Shown here: positions 9,235-21,308 of the stretch, one piece after another
How the letters are laid out: each line of letters starts with the position of its first letter
Position numbering within the stretch: the first letter of the stretch is position 1
NCBI GenBank assembly: GCA_963693305.1
Contig: OY855906.1
Coordinates: forward strand, 29,618,626 to 29,682,625
Origin: Meandrina meandrites
Lineage: Eukaryota > Cnidaria > Anthozoa > Scleractinia > Meandrinidae
Reading direction: 5' to 3'
Length of the DNA stretch: 64,000 nt
The notes under the pieces: generated by a model
The model's database searches: none
Seen by the model: only the letters and a program-made list of their open reading frames with translations
What the model was told of the DNA's origin: nothing
Position numbers and translations under genes: made by a program

Positions 9235-12200
9235 ATTTTTTAAAAAAATACTTTTTTTTTAATAAAAATCAAAACTTTATTGAGCACTTTTCATACAAAA
9301 TTGAATCTTAGGTGTATGTTGTTAAAAATATATAGATACAAAATTTTGCTTGTCCTTAGGTTCTTCCCATGAAATAATGTCAGTAAAAATTTGAATAACC
9401 TACCTATAATAATAATTTAAAAAACAACTAGTGTTTACACGATGGCTCCCTCCTGGGTTTCAACGTCAATATCAATGTTCTTAAAGTCACAAAAGGCTTT
9501 CCTTCTAGCTCTTGAACCTCTTAGACAGATTAGTGCGGATCTTAGTAAAGCGAAGGATGTCCTTGCTCTTATCCAGGAGATTGTTTTAGCATAATGTTCT
9601 CCTTTCTTGATGGAGATCAGCTGCGCCAGTCTGGAATGGTATTGCAAGCACTCGTTTCCCATGCCGCCTGTTGACGTGAAAATAAGGGGTGTAAAAGTTC
9701 CTTGTTCGATATCCAAAACCCTCCTCGCGTAAAGGCGCTTCTTCTCGTTCTCATGATTGCGGTATATCTGTTGGAGCTCTAGGTCCCTATACGAATCGGC
9801 ATTAGGGTGACAAACCCTCACGTCAAAGAATGCTGATCGTTGGTTCTCCCAGAACCCGCGCGCATGAATATCCAATCTCGCATCTGGAGCTCGATTAGAA
9901 CCTCTTCCCAGCTGTTCACCCGAGATATCTTGCAGGACAGGCTCAATCTCAACATCGGTACAAACCATATTCAGGAGTTCGGCTTCTAAGTCCCTCAGCT
10001 CATTGTGACGTTGGGTAACGAACCCACCTCTCTTGCATATCATTGCGTGGTCCACTGTAAAAGCATCACCGCATACACAGGTGGAGGGGATATCATCAAC
10101 CGGCCAATCGTAGCGCAGTTTGATTGCATCGCGGAACTCTCTCTTATTTAGATTGAAACCCATTTCACGAAGGGGGAGTACCGTCAGCCAAACAGATGAC
10201 CCTTTTTCCGCAGCAAGGTCAAGTGCCCGTTGGACTTTCTGTGGGGCTACCCCTCTGATATGCTCTGCCCTGTCTTGGAGCACCGTTGCTCTCTCACTCC
10301 TCATTGCCTGTTGTAGTGGCTTGACCAAAGAATCATCCGGCATCTGATGGGATTGAGCCACAATCTGTTGGACCAGCGGGATGGTAACTTTGACGGAGGA
10401 GGATTGCTCAAGATTTGCGTCAAGACACGGGTTTGTCATGCCAAGCCCCCCTAGACGGACTGGCAGTGCTAGAATGTCCCTGTCCAGCCGAGTGCACCTA
10501 TGCTCTGTAATTGCAGGGATGAGCACCTTAGATATGGCATTCTCCAAAGGCTCCAATAATTCTTGAATATCAGGCAAAGTTCTCAAAAAATAGGTCCATC
10601 GATGCTTGAGGCCAAAGGTGTAAGCGGCATAACACGCTTGAGGCTGAGAAAGAGCAAACTCTGCCAGCTTGGTAATCTCGCTGACCCAGTTGGTCACCTT
10701 CTCGCTAACGTATTCCTCTAGATATTCCCGTGAACCTATCACCGCACCCAGATGTTTTTGTCCCTCTACCGTCACATTGACAGCCGTGTCCTTGAACACT
10801 TCTTTCACGCTTGCCTCTTTATCTGGCTTTGAGATAATCCAACATTTCTTGGGGTTGGGAAAATAGCCAAAGGCTGGGCCAAGGCTGTTGAGGACATCCC
10901 ACCATTTCTTGATTTCCAGTACCGAGCCAGCTCCACAGGCATCGTCAGCAAACCAGCACTGTTTAGTACTGGACGCCGCCTGCAGGCTTGTGATCAGCGG
11001 CTGCACGCTTAAGGCGTAGAGGGCCATAGCAAGTGGGTCACCCTGTGTTGTTCCTTCAGCTGACGTGATCTCTTTGCCGCCGGTAATAAACAAGCGTGCC
11101 GACTTCCTGTAAGTATTGATGGCGTATGCTGCAATTATAGGGCAGAGAACCCGGATATTATGCAGTGAAGTTGCTCTGTTAAGTGCATTGAATGCGTTAG
11201 AAGCATCGATGAGCAGTACCGCGTCAGTGTCATCTGCTTCAAATATGGCATGCATAGCATGTATAGCAGCCTCGCTGCCGGACTTTTGACCTGCGCATAG
11301 CTGGAGTGAACCACTCGCCTCAACCACGTCTCCCTTAGAAACGTTCATTACACACTTTCCAATAATCCTTCGTATCACCTCGCCGACCCCTATAGGCCTC
11401 ACTGCACCTTCACCTTTGTCCAGGGGAATCAATCGGCTTGCCACCAGTGGCTCTATGGTTGCAGGGTCGATAAAAGTTGTACATAGAGTCCTTGTCATTG
11501 TGGCTATCGCCTCGCATAGTTTTGTAGACGACTGTTTAAAGGATTTGCAAGCCATCATTCTTCTAAAACCATTAGCGTCAACCCCGCATGGTCCCCCTGA
11601 TCCCTTTGTTCTTAACGCAGCCTCCCTTATCATCTCACCATTTATCTCTGAGTACACCGATTCAGGGATATCATCGTTAATCGGCCCGAAGAGAAGTGAG
11701 CCCAACGTTGTTGGTTGTGGGTTTGGATGTTTCTCTTTCAACTGGGCCATGACGTCATCCGTTAACTCCAGCACGCCCCCTGTTGATGTTTCGCTAAGGA
11801 AACGCAGCGCTGAATTGATTTGTCCTTCGAGCACAAGCTTAGCAAATATCTTGGATTTTTCCGGTTGATCAAATGTCTTAAGCTTTCCAATACGCCCCTG
11901 GAGCATTCTACCTTCGCGTAGCAACTTGCTGATTTCCCCTTCCTTCCAGAGCGCAAGGCGCTTAGATAAGAAATCCTGATGGTCTTTTGTCTTAGATTTC
12001 GGGCTTGGCTTTTGAAGTGCAACAGCCAAAAGGACAAAGGCTGCTTTCAAGGATATGTGCTGTTGATCAGAGTTGCTATTCCAGTCATTAATGTGCGATG
12101 TAACCTGATCAATAAATTCCTTTCCGGTTTTACCATATGGCACCAGAAAAACATTCTTTCTCCATGTAACAATCTCATTGTAAGCATCTGTTATGGTGGA

Positions 12201-12830
12201 AGTTGGTATGACAATGAGACTGCCATCACTCCGCGTGCCCCAAGTGATCATTGATGGCTTATCAACAACATTGTGCTCTGGCAGACACCCCAGTACACTC
12301 CCATTGTCTAGATCATTCTGCTCTATCTGCTTCATTAACTCTGCGCCTCCTGGGATTTCCGTAGTGGTACTGGTCATATTCAAATCGCTCGCCATTTCTT
12401 GTGAATTAGCATATCGTGATTCATCACTTCCAGCATCTTGAAAATCCAAAGTAAATAAATCTGCGCTGTCTGAATGATCAATATTAGAAGCAGACTGAGC
12501 TCCGATGCCAAACATAGATTCATCAATTCCTGACATCGCCCTCGAGTCCCCCGAGGTGTTGTCCACTGACCTTTCTTGAATTTTTTCAAGTCGTGATGCT
12601 TGGTCCCGCAAATTTTGAGGTTTTAGTCCAAGGTCTCCATATCCTTTAGCGTCCCATAGGTTTTTCATAATCTCTATGTATCCCTTTTTCCTTCCATTCC
12701 CATTAACTGGGGCTCCGCTGGATGTTATTAGCTCCTGTGCCTTTCTTTTGCATTCAAGCAGGTCCTCGTTCATTTGGTCCGTCCACTTCACCTTCGGTTT
12801 TCTGGACATCTTGTGATGGCTGTATGCTTC
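9235..12830 (-). mobile_element. Full-length R2-like non-LTR retrotransposon
   Basis: It comprises one long intact ORF (9435-12809) and a ~190-bp 3' UTR ending in AATAAAGTTTTGATTTTTATT before an A-rich and AAT-rich end. The 5' limit cannot be placed; 12830 is only the start of the ORF plus a margin. No target-site duplication was identified. The domain set (reverse transcriptase, zinc knuckle, restriction-like endonuclease) places it with R2/R4/NeSL-type elements rather than APE-type LINEs. Confidence 0.8.
9435..12809 (-). CDS. R2-like retrotransposon polyprotein: reverse transcriptase with restriction-like endonuclease
   Basis: 1124-aa uninterrupted protein. Residues 1-80 are basic with helical WT/LW spacing and may be a Myb-like DNA-binding region (weak). 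Residues 90-170 are low-complexity. The reverse transcriptase spans roughly 380-700: motif [10 protein letters not shown] (533-541), motif B GTTQGDP (586-592), motif C FADD (620-623) with F in place of the usual Y. Near the C terminus is a zinc knuckle, C911-x-C913-x7-H921-x3-C925. A restriction-like endonuclease follows, with PD (975-976), D996 and the downstream KKRLY. In R2-type elements such a protein nicks target DNA and primes reverse transcription of its RNA from the nick. The intact frame suggests recent or ongoing mobility. It lies between gene A and gene B on the opposite strand. Some clades of this type insert at repeats, and the AAT tracts at its 3' side fit that, but this is inference. 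Confidence 0.85.
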   Translation of the reverse strand: MSRKPKVKWTDQMNEDLLECKRKAQELITSSGAPVNGNGRKKGYIEIMKNLWDAKGYGDLGLKPQNLRDQASRLEKIQERSVDNTSGDSRAMSGIDESMFGIGAQSASNIDHSDSADLFTLDFQDAGSDESRYANSQEMASDLNMTSTTTEIPGGAELMKQIEQNDLDNGSVLGCLPEHNVVDKPSMITWGTRSDGSLIVIPTSTITDAYNEIVTWRKNVFLVPYGKTGKEFIDQVTSHINDWNSNSDQQHISLKAAFVLLAVALQKPSPKSKTKDHQDFLSKRLALWKEGEISKLLREGRMLQGRIGKLKTFDQPEKSKIFAKLVLEGQINSALRFLSETSTGGVLELTDDVMAQLKEKHPNPQPTTLGSLLFGPINDDIPESVYSEINGEMIREAALRTKGSGGPCGVDANGFRRMMACKSFKQSSTKLCEAIATMTRTLCTTFIDPATIEPLVASRLIPLDKGEGAVRPIGVGEVIRRIIGKCVMNVSKGDVVEASGSLQLCAGQKSGSEAAIHAMHAIFEADDTDAVLLIDASNAFNALNRATSLHNIRVLCPIIAAYAINTYRKSARLFITGGKEITSAEGTTQGDPLAMALYALSVQPLITSLQAASSTKQCWFADDACGAGSVLEIKKWWDVLNSLGPAFGYFPNPKKCWIISKPDKEASVKEVFKDTAVNVTVEGQKHLGAVIGSREYLEEYVSEKVTNWVSEITKLAEFALSQPQACYAAYTFGLKHRWTYFLRTLPDIQELLEPLENAISKVLIPAITEHRCTRLDRDILALPVRLGGLGMTNPCLDANLEQSSSVKVTIPLVQQIVAQSHQMPDDSLVKPLQQAMRSERATVLQDRAEHIRGVAPQKVQRALDLAAEKGSSVWLTVLPLREMGFNLNKREFRDAIKLRYDWPVDDIPSTCVCGDAFTVDHAMICKRGGFVTQRHNELRDLEAELLNMVCTDVEIEPVLQDISGEQLGRGSNRAPDARLDIHARGFWENQRSAFFDVRVCHPNADSYRDLELQQIYRNHENEKKRLYARRVLDIEQGTFTPLIFTSTGGMGNECLQYHSRLAQLISIKKGEHYAKTISWIRARTSFALLRSALICLRGSRARRKAFCDFKNIDIDVETQEGAIV

Positions 12831-14137
12831 GCGGTATTTTCGTCTAGGCTCAAGTCTTATGCTGTGTATTCTGGACCAAAGCCCCCAATAAAATCTAATA
12901 AGTTCTCCGGTAGGTACATATTGAGGGTTAAACGTTTAAAAAGGATAAAAGGAATAAAACGATGTTAAGAAGTAGCGGAGCAAGCCGTGACACGTCCGTT
13001 CGTCTCGCCTCGATGCGTGGTCTTTCAGTGTTCAAGTGACTGCTGCCATAGCAGGAGCAGTCGCAGCTCAGGTCTTTAAACAAAGGGCTCAAAATCTAAG
13101 TGAAAACTATATCGCATTGTTAATCATTACTATAATCAATAACTACCGCACCGATGAAATAAATGTTACTTACACTTGTAAAGCAAATCGACTGGTTCAG
13201 AAATATCATGGCCGAGACTCTTCCAAAGTTTCACAAGCTACTAGTTAGTTGAGTTGCATTTGAAATCACCAGTTTCAGGAAGACCACACCCCTCCCCCTC
13301 ACCGAACGTGAATATAGGATTGGTATTATGATGATTTGTTTGTTTTAATTCATTTTGAAACCTTATTGTAACTAGCTCGTTCGTCTCTCAGCCATTTTGC
13401 AGCGCAAAACTCGTCATGTAACAGAAATCGCCGATTTTTAAAGAAACAAGTGCAAATTGAACTTGCAAGTGTGCAGATTTTACAGATGTCCTTGTATACC
13501 AACTAGTTGGCTGTGAGTGGCGTTTATTTCAGCCCTTCAGCGTGACTAGCCAGAAAGAAAAAGTCTTGACTATTTTTTAAATTTCAGAACAGTCATTCGG
13601 AACAATCGGCTTTTCTGACGATGACCGAAAAAGAGAAGCTATTCCCCAGCCGTTAATAATTAAGGTGGCTTGACTCAGTATTTTTGTAGGAGCAACTTCC
13701 AATTTAATTCGAACCTCCAATACCTGAACAGCTCGATTTTAATTACATATCCATTATGACACATGGATTATACATACAGATTGAACTGTAATATGATATC
13801 AAATCTCGTAAGTCTTCTTGATTCTATAGCGGTTTATTTAAAGTATACGGGACATATTTGTTAAAAGAAAGAGTAGTAAAAAGTTAAATCTTTAGCAAAC
13901 ATCAAGTAAAAAAGCAAAAAAAGTTGTCCATATGATGTCCAATCTTTAGTTTATACATAAATTATACCATTTTTATGGAAAATCCAACATGTTTCAAAAT
14001 TCCTCCTATAGATTTTTATGAAACTCCGCTCAGCAAAAGGCAAACACTCAAAGTGTCAGTGGAGTAAAGCAGAAAATGCGAATACTGGCTAAAACAAGTG
14101 TCATTGTTTAAGATTCATTCCGATAATCAAACAAATA
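12831..14137. other. No gene recognised
   Basis: It may include the 5' untranslated region of the retrotransposon (12810 to about 13060, a more GC-rich stretch). The rest is AT-rich with short frames only. Confidence 0.45.
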
Positions 14138-14247
14138 TTGAATGAATGAATGAATGAATGAATGAATGAATGAATGAATGAATGAATGAATGAATGAATG
14201 AATGAATGAATGAATGAATGAATGAATGAATGAATGAATGAATGAAT
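14138..14247. repeat. (TGAA)n microsatellite
   Basis: About 27 tetranucleotide units. It sits at the 3' end of the minus-strand LINE remnant and a short tract of the same motif lies at its other end (15447-15471), so it may have begun as a LINE tail. Confidence 0.97.
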
Positions 14248-14249
14248 AA

Positions 14250-15445
14250 CAGTAACAGTTACAGTATATCTTTATTGTGCCCTACTATCCAAAGGGAGGT
14301 ATTGGTCTAGTTACAATAAAGGTTATATATCAAGTAATGAACAACGAAAATACAAAACACATTGATAAGACAGCAATTGAACTATTAATTATTTATCTAC
14401 TAATTAATTATACTTTAGATTTAAAGTGTCCTTTCGTTTCTGAAACATTACATATGTATATTTAGCAATAATTTTGGAGGTATTGTTATTATCCAATTTA
14501 AGTAAGTACATTAATTTATCTTGATCAGCTAAATTGACAAAATGAGAATCAGTTTGTGAGATGATGGAATAGAGCTCCTTTCTGATGTTGTCATACCCTT
14601 TGCTTTACATCAGAAAGTGTCGTTCGTCTTCTATATGGATTTCTTTGCATACAAGACACTTTCGTTCTTTAACTCGTATAGATGCTCCTGTATTTTCATA
14701 TTTTCCAGTTTGCAAGCGTAGAGAATGAACTACTACGGAGCCTAGTAATACTTATTCGATGTGCTGGATTTCTAACTGTCGTGAGATATTCTTCTAATTG
14801 ATAGGTTTTTTTTATCTCTTTGTGTGTGAATTTTTGTCTAGAGTTGTCTGACGTGCTATTTCGGAGCTTCAACCAATTTTGAAAGTAGCGTCTTTTTAAC
14901 TGTTGCTTAATTGTAAAACGAGCATTCCTGGTCTGTTGCTGAGTCCTCAGAATAATTTTTTATTGTTTCGTCATTATTTCAAATATTAAAGAATGGACTA
15001 TGATTTTTTGCATACAGAAATGCTTTATATAATAGGGGATTGTTTGTTTGTTTGTTTTAACCTTTGCCAATAACAAAAAATGATTGATAAAGGGTATCGA
15101 CCTAGTTCTGCTCTGCAAGCTATGTTCTCTGCATACCATGGGACATTTAATGCTTGTCGAAATGGGTTTTGTATAATAAGAGTTCAGGTCCCCATATTTC
15201 ACAGCCATACAAAAGTATGGGTTTAGCAAGGGCATCGAAAAGTTTATTTTTTATTACAATTGCTGATGAATCAATGTTGGAAAGCAAACTTTTTATTATC
15301 GAGATAACTTTAGTGGCCTTTTTACTGAGAATTTCTCTTGCATATGTGTAACGTCAAGATGATGTCATTTCTATCCCTAGATATGTTTGTTTGTCAACAA
15401 TTTTTAAAGTTTCATTTTCGTATGTGAAAACTATTTTGTTCTTGT
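14250..15445 (-). mobile_element. Decayed LINE fragment (reverse transcriptase C-terminal region)
   Basis: On the minus strand near 15160-15245 the frame reads KLFDALAKPILLYGCEIWGP, a conserved segment downstream of the catalytic core of CR1/L2/jockey-type reverse transcriptases. Stops and shifts break the rest. The 3' side ends at the (TGAA)n tract. Confidence 0.7.
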
Positions 15446-15498
15446 TTGAATGAATGAATGAATGAATGAATGATCCACACACAAATTGGCTAGTTACC

Positions 15499-15533
15499 GT
15501 TATGTGTGGCTCAGTCAGTGAGCCACACATAAC
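15499..15533. other. Perfect 15-bp hairpin with 5-nt loop
   Basis: GTTATGTGTGGCTCA, then GTCAG, then TGAGCCACACATAAC. It stands between a TGAA tract and a minisatellite. It could be a MITE remnant or a transposon end. Confidence 0.85.
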
Positions 15534-15544
15534 ACCTTACTGTA

Positions 15545-15805
15545 TTTCACTTACAACCTTTATTACACTTAGGACCTCTGCTACATTTAGGACCAAAATT
15601 TATTACACTTAGGACCTTTATTACATTTAGGACCAAAATTTATTACACTTAGGACCTTTATTACATTTATTACCAAAAGTTATTACGCTTAGGACCTTTA
15701 TTACATTTAGGACCAAAAGTTATTACACTTAGGACCTTTATTACATTTAGGACCAAAATTTATTACACATAGGACCTTTATTACATTTAGGGACATTTAT
15801 TACAT
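15545..15805. repeat. Minisatellite of ~43-bp units (TTATTACAYTTAGGACC)
   Basis: About six tandem units, each made of two related half-units of about 20 bp: TTATTACACTTAGGACC and TTATTACATTTAGGACC, with AAAATT or AAAGTT spacers. Units vary by a few substitutions. Confidence 0.93.
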
Positions 15806-16147
15806 TTGAGGCCTCAACAACGCAAAAAGGAAAAAAAAAATAAGTTCCGTGTTCGTACTCGCCAAACAAAAGCCCCAAAGTCACGGAAGTACCGGTCACG
15901 ATCAATGTCGAAAACAACATCACCTTGCAAAACCAGTTATCCTCGAGTTCATGCATTTGACTTATTTTCTTGTCTTCCGCGTCAAAACCTGTTTTCCTCA
16001 ATTCTTCACATTTTACTCCAACCTTGTTCAAACCGGTTTGCACAACTCCCAAGGGACCGATATATGATGCTGTGATTGGTTGTTTCGGTGGTTAATCTAA
16101 TTTTCCTCGCTCCCAAGGGAAATACACACGCACCCTGAAAACAATTA

Positions 16148-16169
16148 GGGGATGCCCTTAGGCATCCCC
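16148..16169. other. Perfect 9-bp hairpin GGGGATGCC-CTTA-GGCATCCCC
   Basis: Nine complementary bases around a CTTA loop. It may be the end of a small mobile element; no CTRR end follows that would mark a Helitron. Confidence 0.8.
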
Positions 16170-16552
16170 AACAAGGCTATTTTCATGATAAAAGCGAATA
16201 ACTGCTATCGTGTTGTAGCTCAGTCTACTAGTGTAATCCAGTGTAATTGGAATCAAGCTATTTAGGTTTGGGAGGATCAAAGTTGGAAGTTGCTCCTACC
16301 AAAATAGTGGATCCAGCCCTTTGGGCAATGACAAAATAACATGATGACGTACAATAGGTTTCAAAGCGAGTCGTAGTGCGAAACTTTTCAAATTAAAATA
16401 ACTGTAGGTGATACATATTTTCATATGAATGGTTTTGCACATAGACTCGTTTTGAAACAGAGGCAAAGAGTAACTCGAAAATGGCCTATTAACAGATAAA
16501 CGTTGGCTCGGGTTGAGGACATAAAAAAAAAACTCTCTTCATATAAATATTT

Positions 16553-16756
<204 letters not shown>

Positions 16757-16884
16757 TATTCGTTTACAAACACGTTTCATATTTGCGCGAATCTCGTGTT
16801 CCACTAGAATGCTTAAGAACGCACGAAATGTTCTCTGAGTGAATTCTTCGGTTGTTTAATATTAACTATAATATTGAAACACAG

Positions 16885-17260
16885 GTGATAGTGAGCGCAA
16901 CATTTATACATTTTTTCCTTCCATGAAAGAGAATCTCATAGTACTTTTGCCACTCCTGCGTTGAAAAGTTAATATCGTGTAGACTGTCGACCTTGGTGTC
17001 CGGGCCCGAATCGCTGCCGGGGTTGGAGATTAGAGACCATTTTTTACAGATTTGCAAACCCCTTCATTGTTTGCTGCAAAATGATCGTCAAAGGTCTCAA
17101 ACGACAATGCGCCCAAACAGGACATTATTTGTTTTGCATATCATTTTTTTATCTGATTGTGTGACGCACTCGCAGCCAATGGAAAAGTAGAAATAATAGA
17201 GAGCAGAGCAGATACTAGCAGTAATGATGTTAACGTTACTGGGCTATTCTTGACTCGTAC
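16885..17260. repeat. Dispersed repeat, copy 1 (other copy 31172-31497)
   Basis: Shared landmarks in order: GATAGTGAGCGC, CTTTCCATGAAAGA or its variant, TTTTTGCCACTCCTG, ATCGTGTAGACT, GGTGTCCGGGC, GGGTTGGA.ATTAGAGAC, CTCGCAGCCAATG and GCAGATACTA. No coding potential was recognised. Class unknown. Confidence 0.75.
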
Positions 17261-17743
17261 TATATTATATACTATATTACTCCCTACTATTCACACTGCA
17301 TACATTAAAGCAACGCATATAATATCAGTCAGTTATCACTTTGGTTCAACTGCCGTACGGTGCGGGATCGTGCAGGTACGGAACGATTTGCGCTTACTGG
17401 GAGGCCCGGTGATTCAATGCTAGATTTGTTTTCCCCACCCACCCACCCTCCAGTCTCTCAAATTGTGACCGTTGTCGGATCGCCAAATTTATCCCCAATC
17501 GTACTGCCGTACGACAATGGAAGCAGTGGGGGAATAGTGTACTTTTTGTTGGTGTGCTTTCACTAAGTTGACTCTGCATGCAGTTAAGCTGCAGGCATCC
17601 ACGACTAGAGAATCCGCACAACTTGCTCGACCAATAATAATTTATGAAGTGCGCCTACTTCAGAATATTTTGAAAGGTTATTTTAAATAACTGAATAACA
17701 TTTTTCCTGCCAGTGCATGTACTTCTTCTCGTAAGATCTCTAT

Positions 17744-18425
17744 TTTTTTATGAACTAACCTCAGATACTTAGCGCACTCTGATTTGTCAAACAGTTAAAC
17801 TCCCACTCTCCGACAAGGCAGCACTACGCTCGTAAGGACGAATAATTAATGTTAATTTAATGTTTTATTTTGGCCTATCTGATGGTTAAAACAGAGGATA
17901 TTATTCTCATAAGTGATCATAATGAATATTTACTGAGGGTGGGTCTCTGCAATGAATTTTGCCGCCCAACGAAGTTGGAGCAAAAGAAATAAGCTTATAG
18001 CTAGAGGAAAAAGACAAAACAAAACGCAGAAACAATCATATGAGAAGGAACACAATAAACAAATACGGTTTCACCAGGCTGTAATAAACTTAATGACAAA
18101 AATACCTTTTTATTCAACATTTACTCGACATCCTTATCAGAAAGAAACGAACTACATCAAATTGATGGCAGAAACTCACGCTGTGCACGCGCTGGAATTA
18201 ATTCTATAGTTTTATGCAATTTCAGTGTTTTCAGTACGTAACAAATAAGTTTCATTGAAATAAAATCACCGAAGCAGAGTTTCTGAAACTAACAGTTTGC
18301 TAAATTTCCTTGAAAAAGCAACTTAAAATCGTTGAATACATTTTGTTCTCAAGCTTCTCTCGTGTTCTCCGGTCATCCCGCGTGGGGTTATTGCGCGGGT
18401 AAACCCCTAGAAAACGTGCTCTACT
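17744..18425. repeat. Dispersed repeat, copy 1 (other copy 53530-54505)
   Basis: Both copies begin ATGAACTAACCTCAGATACT, share CGTAAGGACGAATAATTAATG and an ATGAATTTTGCCGCCCA start, and end near GGGGTTATTGCGC.GGTAAACCCC. The 17952-18209 open frame here is closed by a stop in the other copy, so I do not call it a gene. Confidence 0.75.
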
Positions 18426-19584
18426 GTCGCTTTTTTTTTAGATTAGCGCTTTTCCACGGTCTGAATTTCACGACAGATAGGAAACAATCAGGCCGTGTCG
18501 GAAAGATTAACTGCTTTTATTAGTAAAGGAAAATGAAACAATTTACTGATTTTTCTTTTACGATTTTCCAATTCCAGTCAGGATCAAAGCTTTATTTTGT
18601 TTGTCGGTGAAATCTGTCTATTTGTCCACAGATGGCGTCAAAACACATTTTCTCACACAGGTTTTTGTCCTTCTATATTAAACAACAATTAATAATAATA
18701 ACTTTATTATAAGCAACGAAGAGTAACAATGAGATCCCGTGTGATGTTTAATGAGTTGAACCAATTAGATACCGTGTTTTGGTTAAGAGTGTGCAGTACG
18801 ACAGTAAAGACATAAAGCGTACAGAAAGTCATGCTTTGAGCTGCGCCGGGTTCATATAGATCAACCTTTTGAAATAATGTATCCCCACCTGCATGTGTTA
18901 TGTAAAGCGAGGACTTCAACTATAATACAAAAGAAACACTATCCACGGGTGAATGATGTTGTATACTCTCTGCGCCGTAAAAAAAATGAGATGATTGATA
19001 ACGCGTTCTCTTTCTGTCGGCCGTTATTTCCATAAATGAGCCTTCTCGGCGTCATTTTGGGGTTTTGTTAAATTCAAATTATTTCATTTTCACGTCTTGT
19101 GCCTGAAGTTCAATTCCCCATTGATAGTTGCAAAGATGCATTGAAAAAATAGTATTTCTACTCTCGTCATCAGCAATGTCATTGACATTGGAATAATTAT
19201 TAATTTATCGTTTAGATTTCCTGGTATGAACATTGTGTTGACTCGTATTTAGAGAAGAGAAATTAATAAAAATAAATCATTGCAAACATTGAAGCAAGAA
19301 GTTGTAACACGGAGTTTAGTGACATCTTGAATGCAACCAACTCACGTCCTAACAGTTTAAGCAAACAACCAAAGCCTCTTCGCTTAACAACAAAATTAGT
19401 TACGCAACAGGAAATAAGATACGTTGTTTTCACTGTTATTGTCTTTTGTTGTTATTCTATTTTCATTCAGTCTTTGCTCTGTTATGCAAATAATCCCCTT
19501 ATATTACGCCAGCAGTATGCTAAAAAGCATTGATCTGCGTCTCTCACTGCCTTTTCTCCCGAAAGTTCAACTTTCACAGGCAAG
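18426..19584. other. Region upstream of gene B; no gene recognised
   Basis: AT-rich. A minus-strand frame at 18707-18919 has no recognised domain. The promoter and 5' UTR of gene B should lie in the last part; no clear core promoter motif was found. Confidence 0.45.
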
Positions 19585-19702
19585 ATGCGTTTCTCACGCC
19601 GCTCTAAGAAAACAGAGAATGGGCTATATCGCGCTCTCGCCTATTCAGTGGTTATTTTTGTAATCTTTCTACTGATCAACATGCTTGCCTTTGCGGAAGG
19701 AG
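19585..19702 (+). CDS. Gene B exon 1: signal peptide or anchor
   Basis: 39 codons plus one base. [13 protein letters not shown] is followed by a hydrophobic run ([20 protein letters not shown]). The donor is G|GTAAGTT. Phase 1 matches the acceptor at 21701 and gives ...AEG-DDCR. Confidence 0.75.
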
Positions 19703-21249
19703 GTAAGTTAATTCTGGGATATTATTTTAATTAATATATTTTTCTCATTTGACTGCATTTGTGTACGGTGGATGCATTACATTGAATGGGAGGTTTAACT
19801 TAAGGCTGCAATTAAGCTTCTATCTCGAGAAAAAAAAGTGCCTCAAAAATATATAAAAAATATTGCAAGAGTCGTTGTCGTGTTATGAATGATATAACCA
19901 TGGATTTATTTTGATCAAGTTGTCATGTATACTGTAATACATTGAAAGGCAATCGTATAATTGTTTCAAACTTGCAAACTTGGATATCATTTTAGGTCGA
20001 TCACTACCCCTGAAATATTTCATTGGTGACATCACTCAGTGGACAAAGACACAGGTGTTTCATAGCGTTCATTGCCTTGAAGATAAATCCTAATATTTAT
20101 ACGAACAGATAATAAAGCGCACTGCAGATGAAAAATACTGACCGAACTTTTTTAAAGGCAGCGCTTTGATGCAGGCATGCAAGGACAAATAATGAATTTT
20201 ATCAAGTATTAAAAGGCGTTTGCAAATAATTTTTTTTTAAGACAGTTGTCGGCAAATTACACCAAGCAAATTTTAACTCATTTCTCCCTTCTATGCTATC
20301 GCAGGAAATTGTATTAAATATTTTTAGAGCATACATCTACCGAAATCTTTCTTTCATTCTTCATTTTATTAAGATTTCCAAATTCTCTTTGCGTTTCAAA
20401 TTTGCCCAGCAAGCTGCTGGATAACTATTATTCCACTATAACAGATTATCGAATACCAACATATCGCTCCACGCAAAATAAAGCCTCGGGTTTGATATGC
20501 GCGGCCTCGCCCGAAACAGTCGCTTGTATCAAAGCTATGCAAACTGCAGCTTCCTCCGATCTGTTAGCTCCGACAAAAAGTGCCAAGCTTCGAAGAAACA
20601 TATTACACGATATCTAAGACAACTATGCGACGTCAGGGAAACATGAGAGGCGACCGACGTTCTATCGAAGACGACACGAGTTAGGCCAAAAAATCCAACC
20701 TTGCGGACCACAACGAAGACGCGATAGAAACCGAAGATGAAGATGAAAATATTTATTGCCCCACGAAGAAGAAGAGCCCAATCCACGTGATATAAAGAAA
20801 CATCTCATAAACATCTAAGCCACCGTGTCGGGCATCTAGAAAGAGAACCAAAATCTTTAAGAAGATTTCACAAACTAGGAAACTCGGTGGCCTTTTATAA
20901 CCAGGCAGAAATTGCAGGAAATCAAAAGCAATCTATATAAAGCCTTCGCAGTGAATGCTTTCCTCAGAACAGAACTAGACGACACGAAGAAGAAGTTAAA
21001 ACAAACCAACAAGCTACTAAATGAGGAGACCTGCGACTCCCAAAAACTTTGGGACGAATTTCACGCCCTTGAGCAGTGTACACGCAAAAGCTCCGTGCAG
21101 ATCCACGGAATTTCAGCAAACGTCTAAACCGATTCAGAAAGCGTCGTTATTAAAGTAGCCAGCGCGTTTAATGTCGACATAAAGCCTAAAAAACATTGAA
21201 AATTCACACAAATAACATCGCGCAACGAAAGGGAGCCGTCCAACCATCG

Positions 21250-21308
<59 letters not shown>

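Noticed and set aside
15545..15805. TTAGGACC repeats as telomere-like sequence
   Set aside because: The units are 20/43 bp and lack tandem TTAGGG; this is an ordinary minisatellite.
17952..18209. 85-codon frame starting MNFAAQRSW
   Set aside because: Lies in a dispersed repeat; the other copy (53763 onward) has a stop after about 20 codons.
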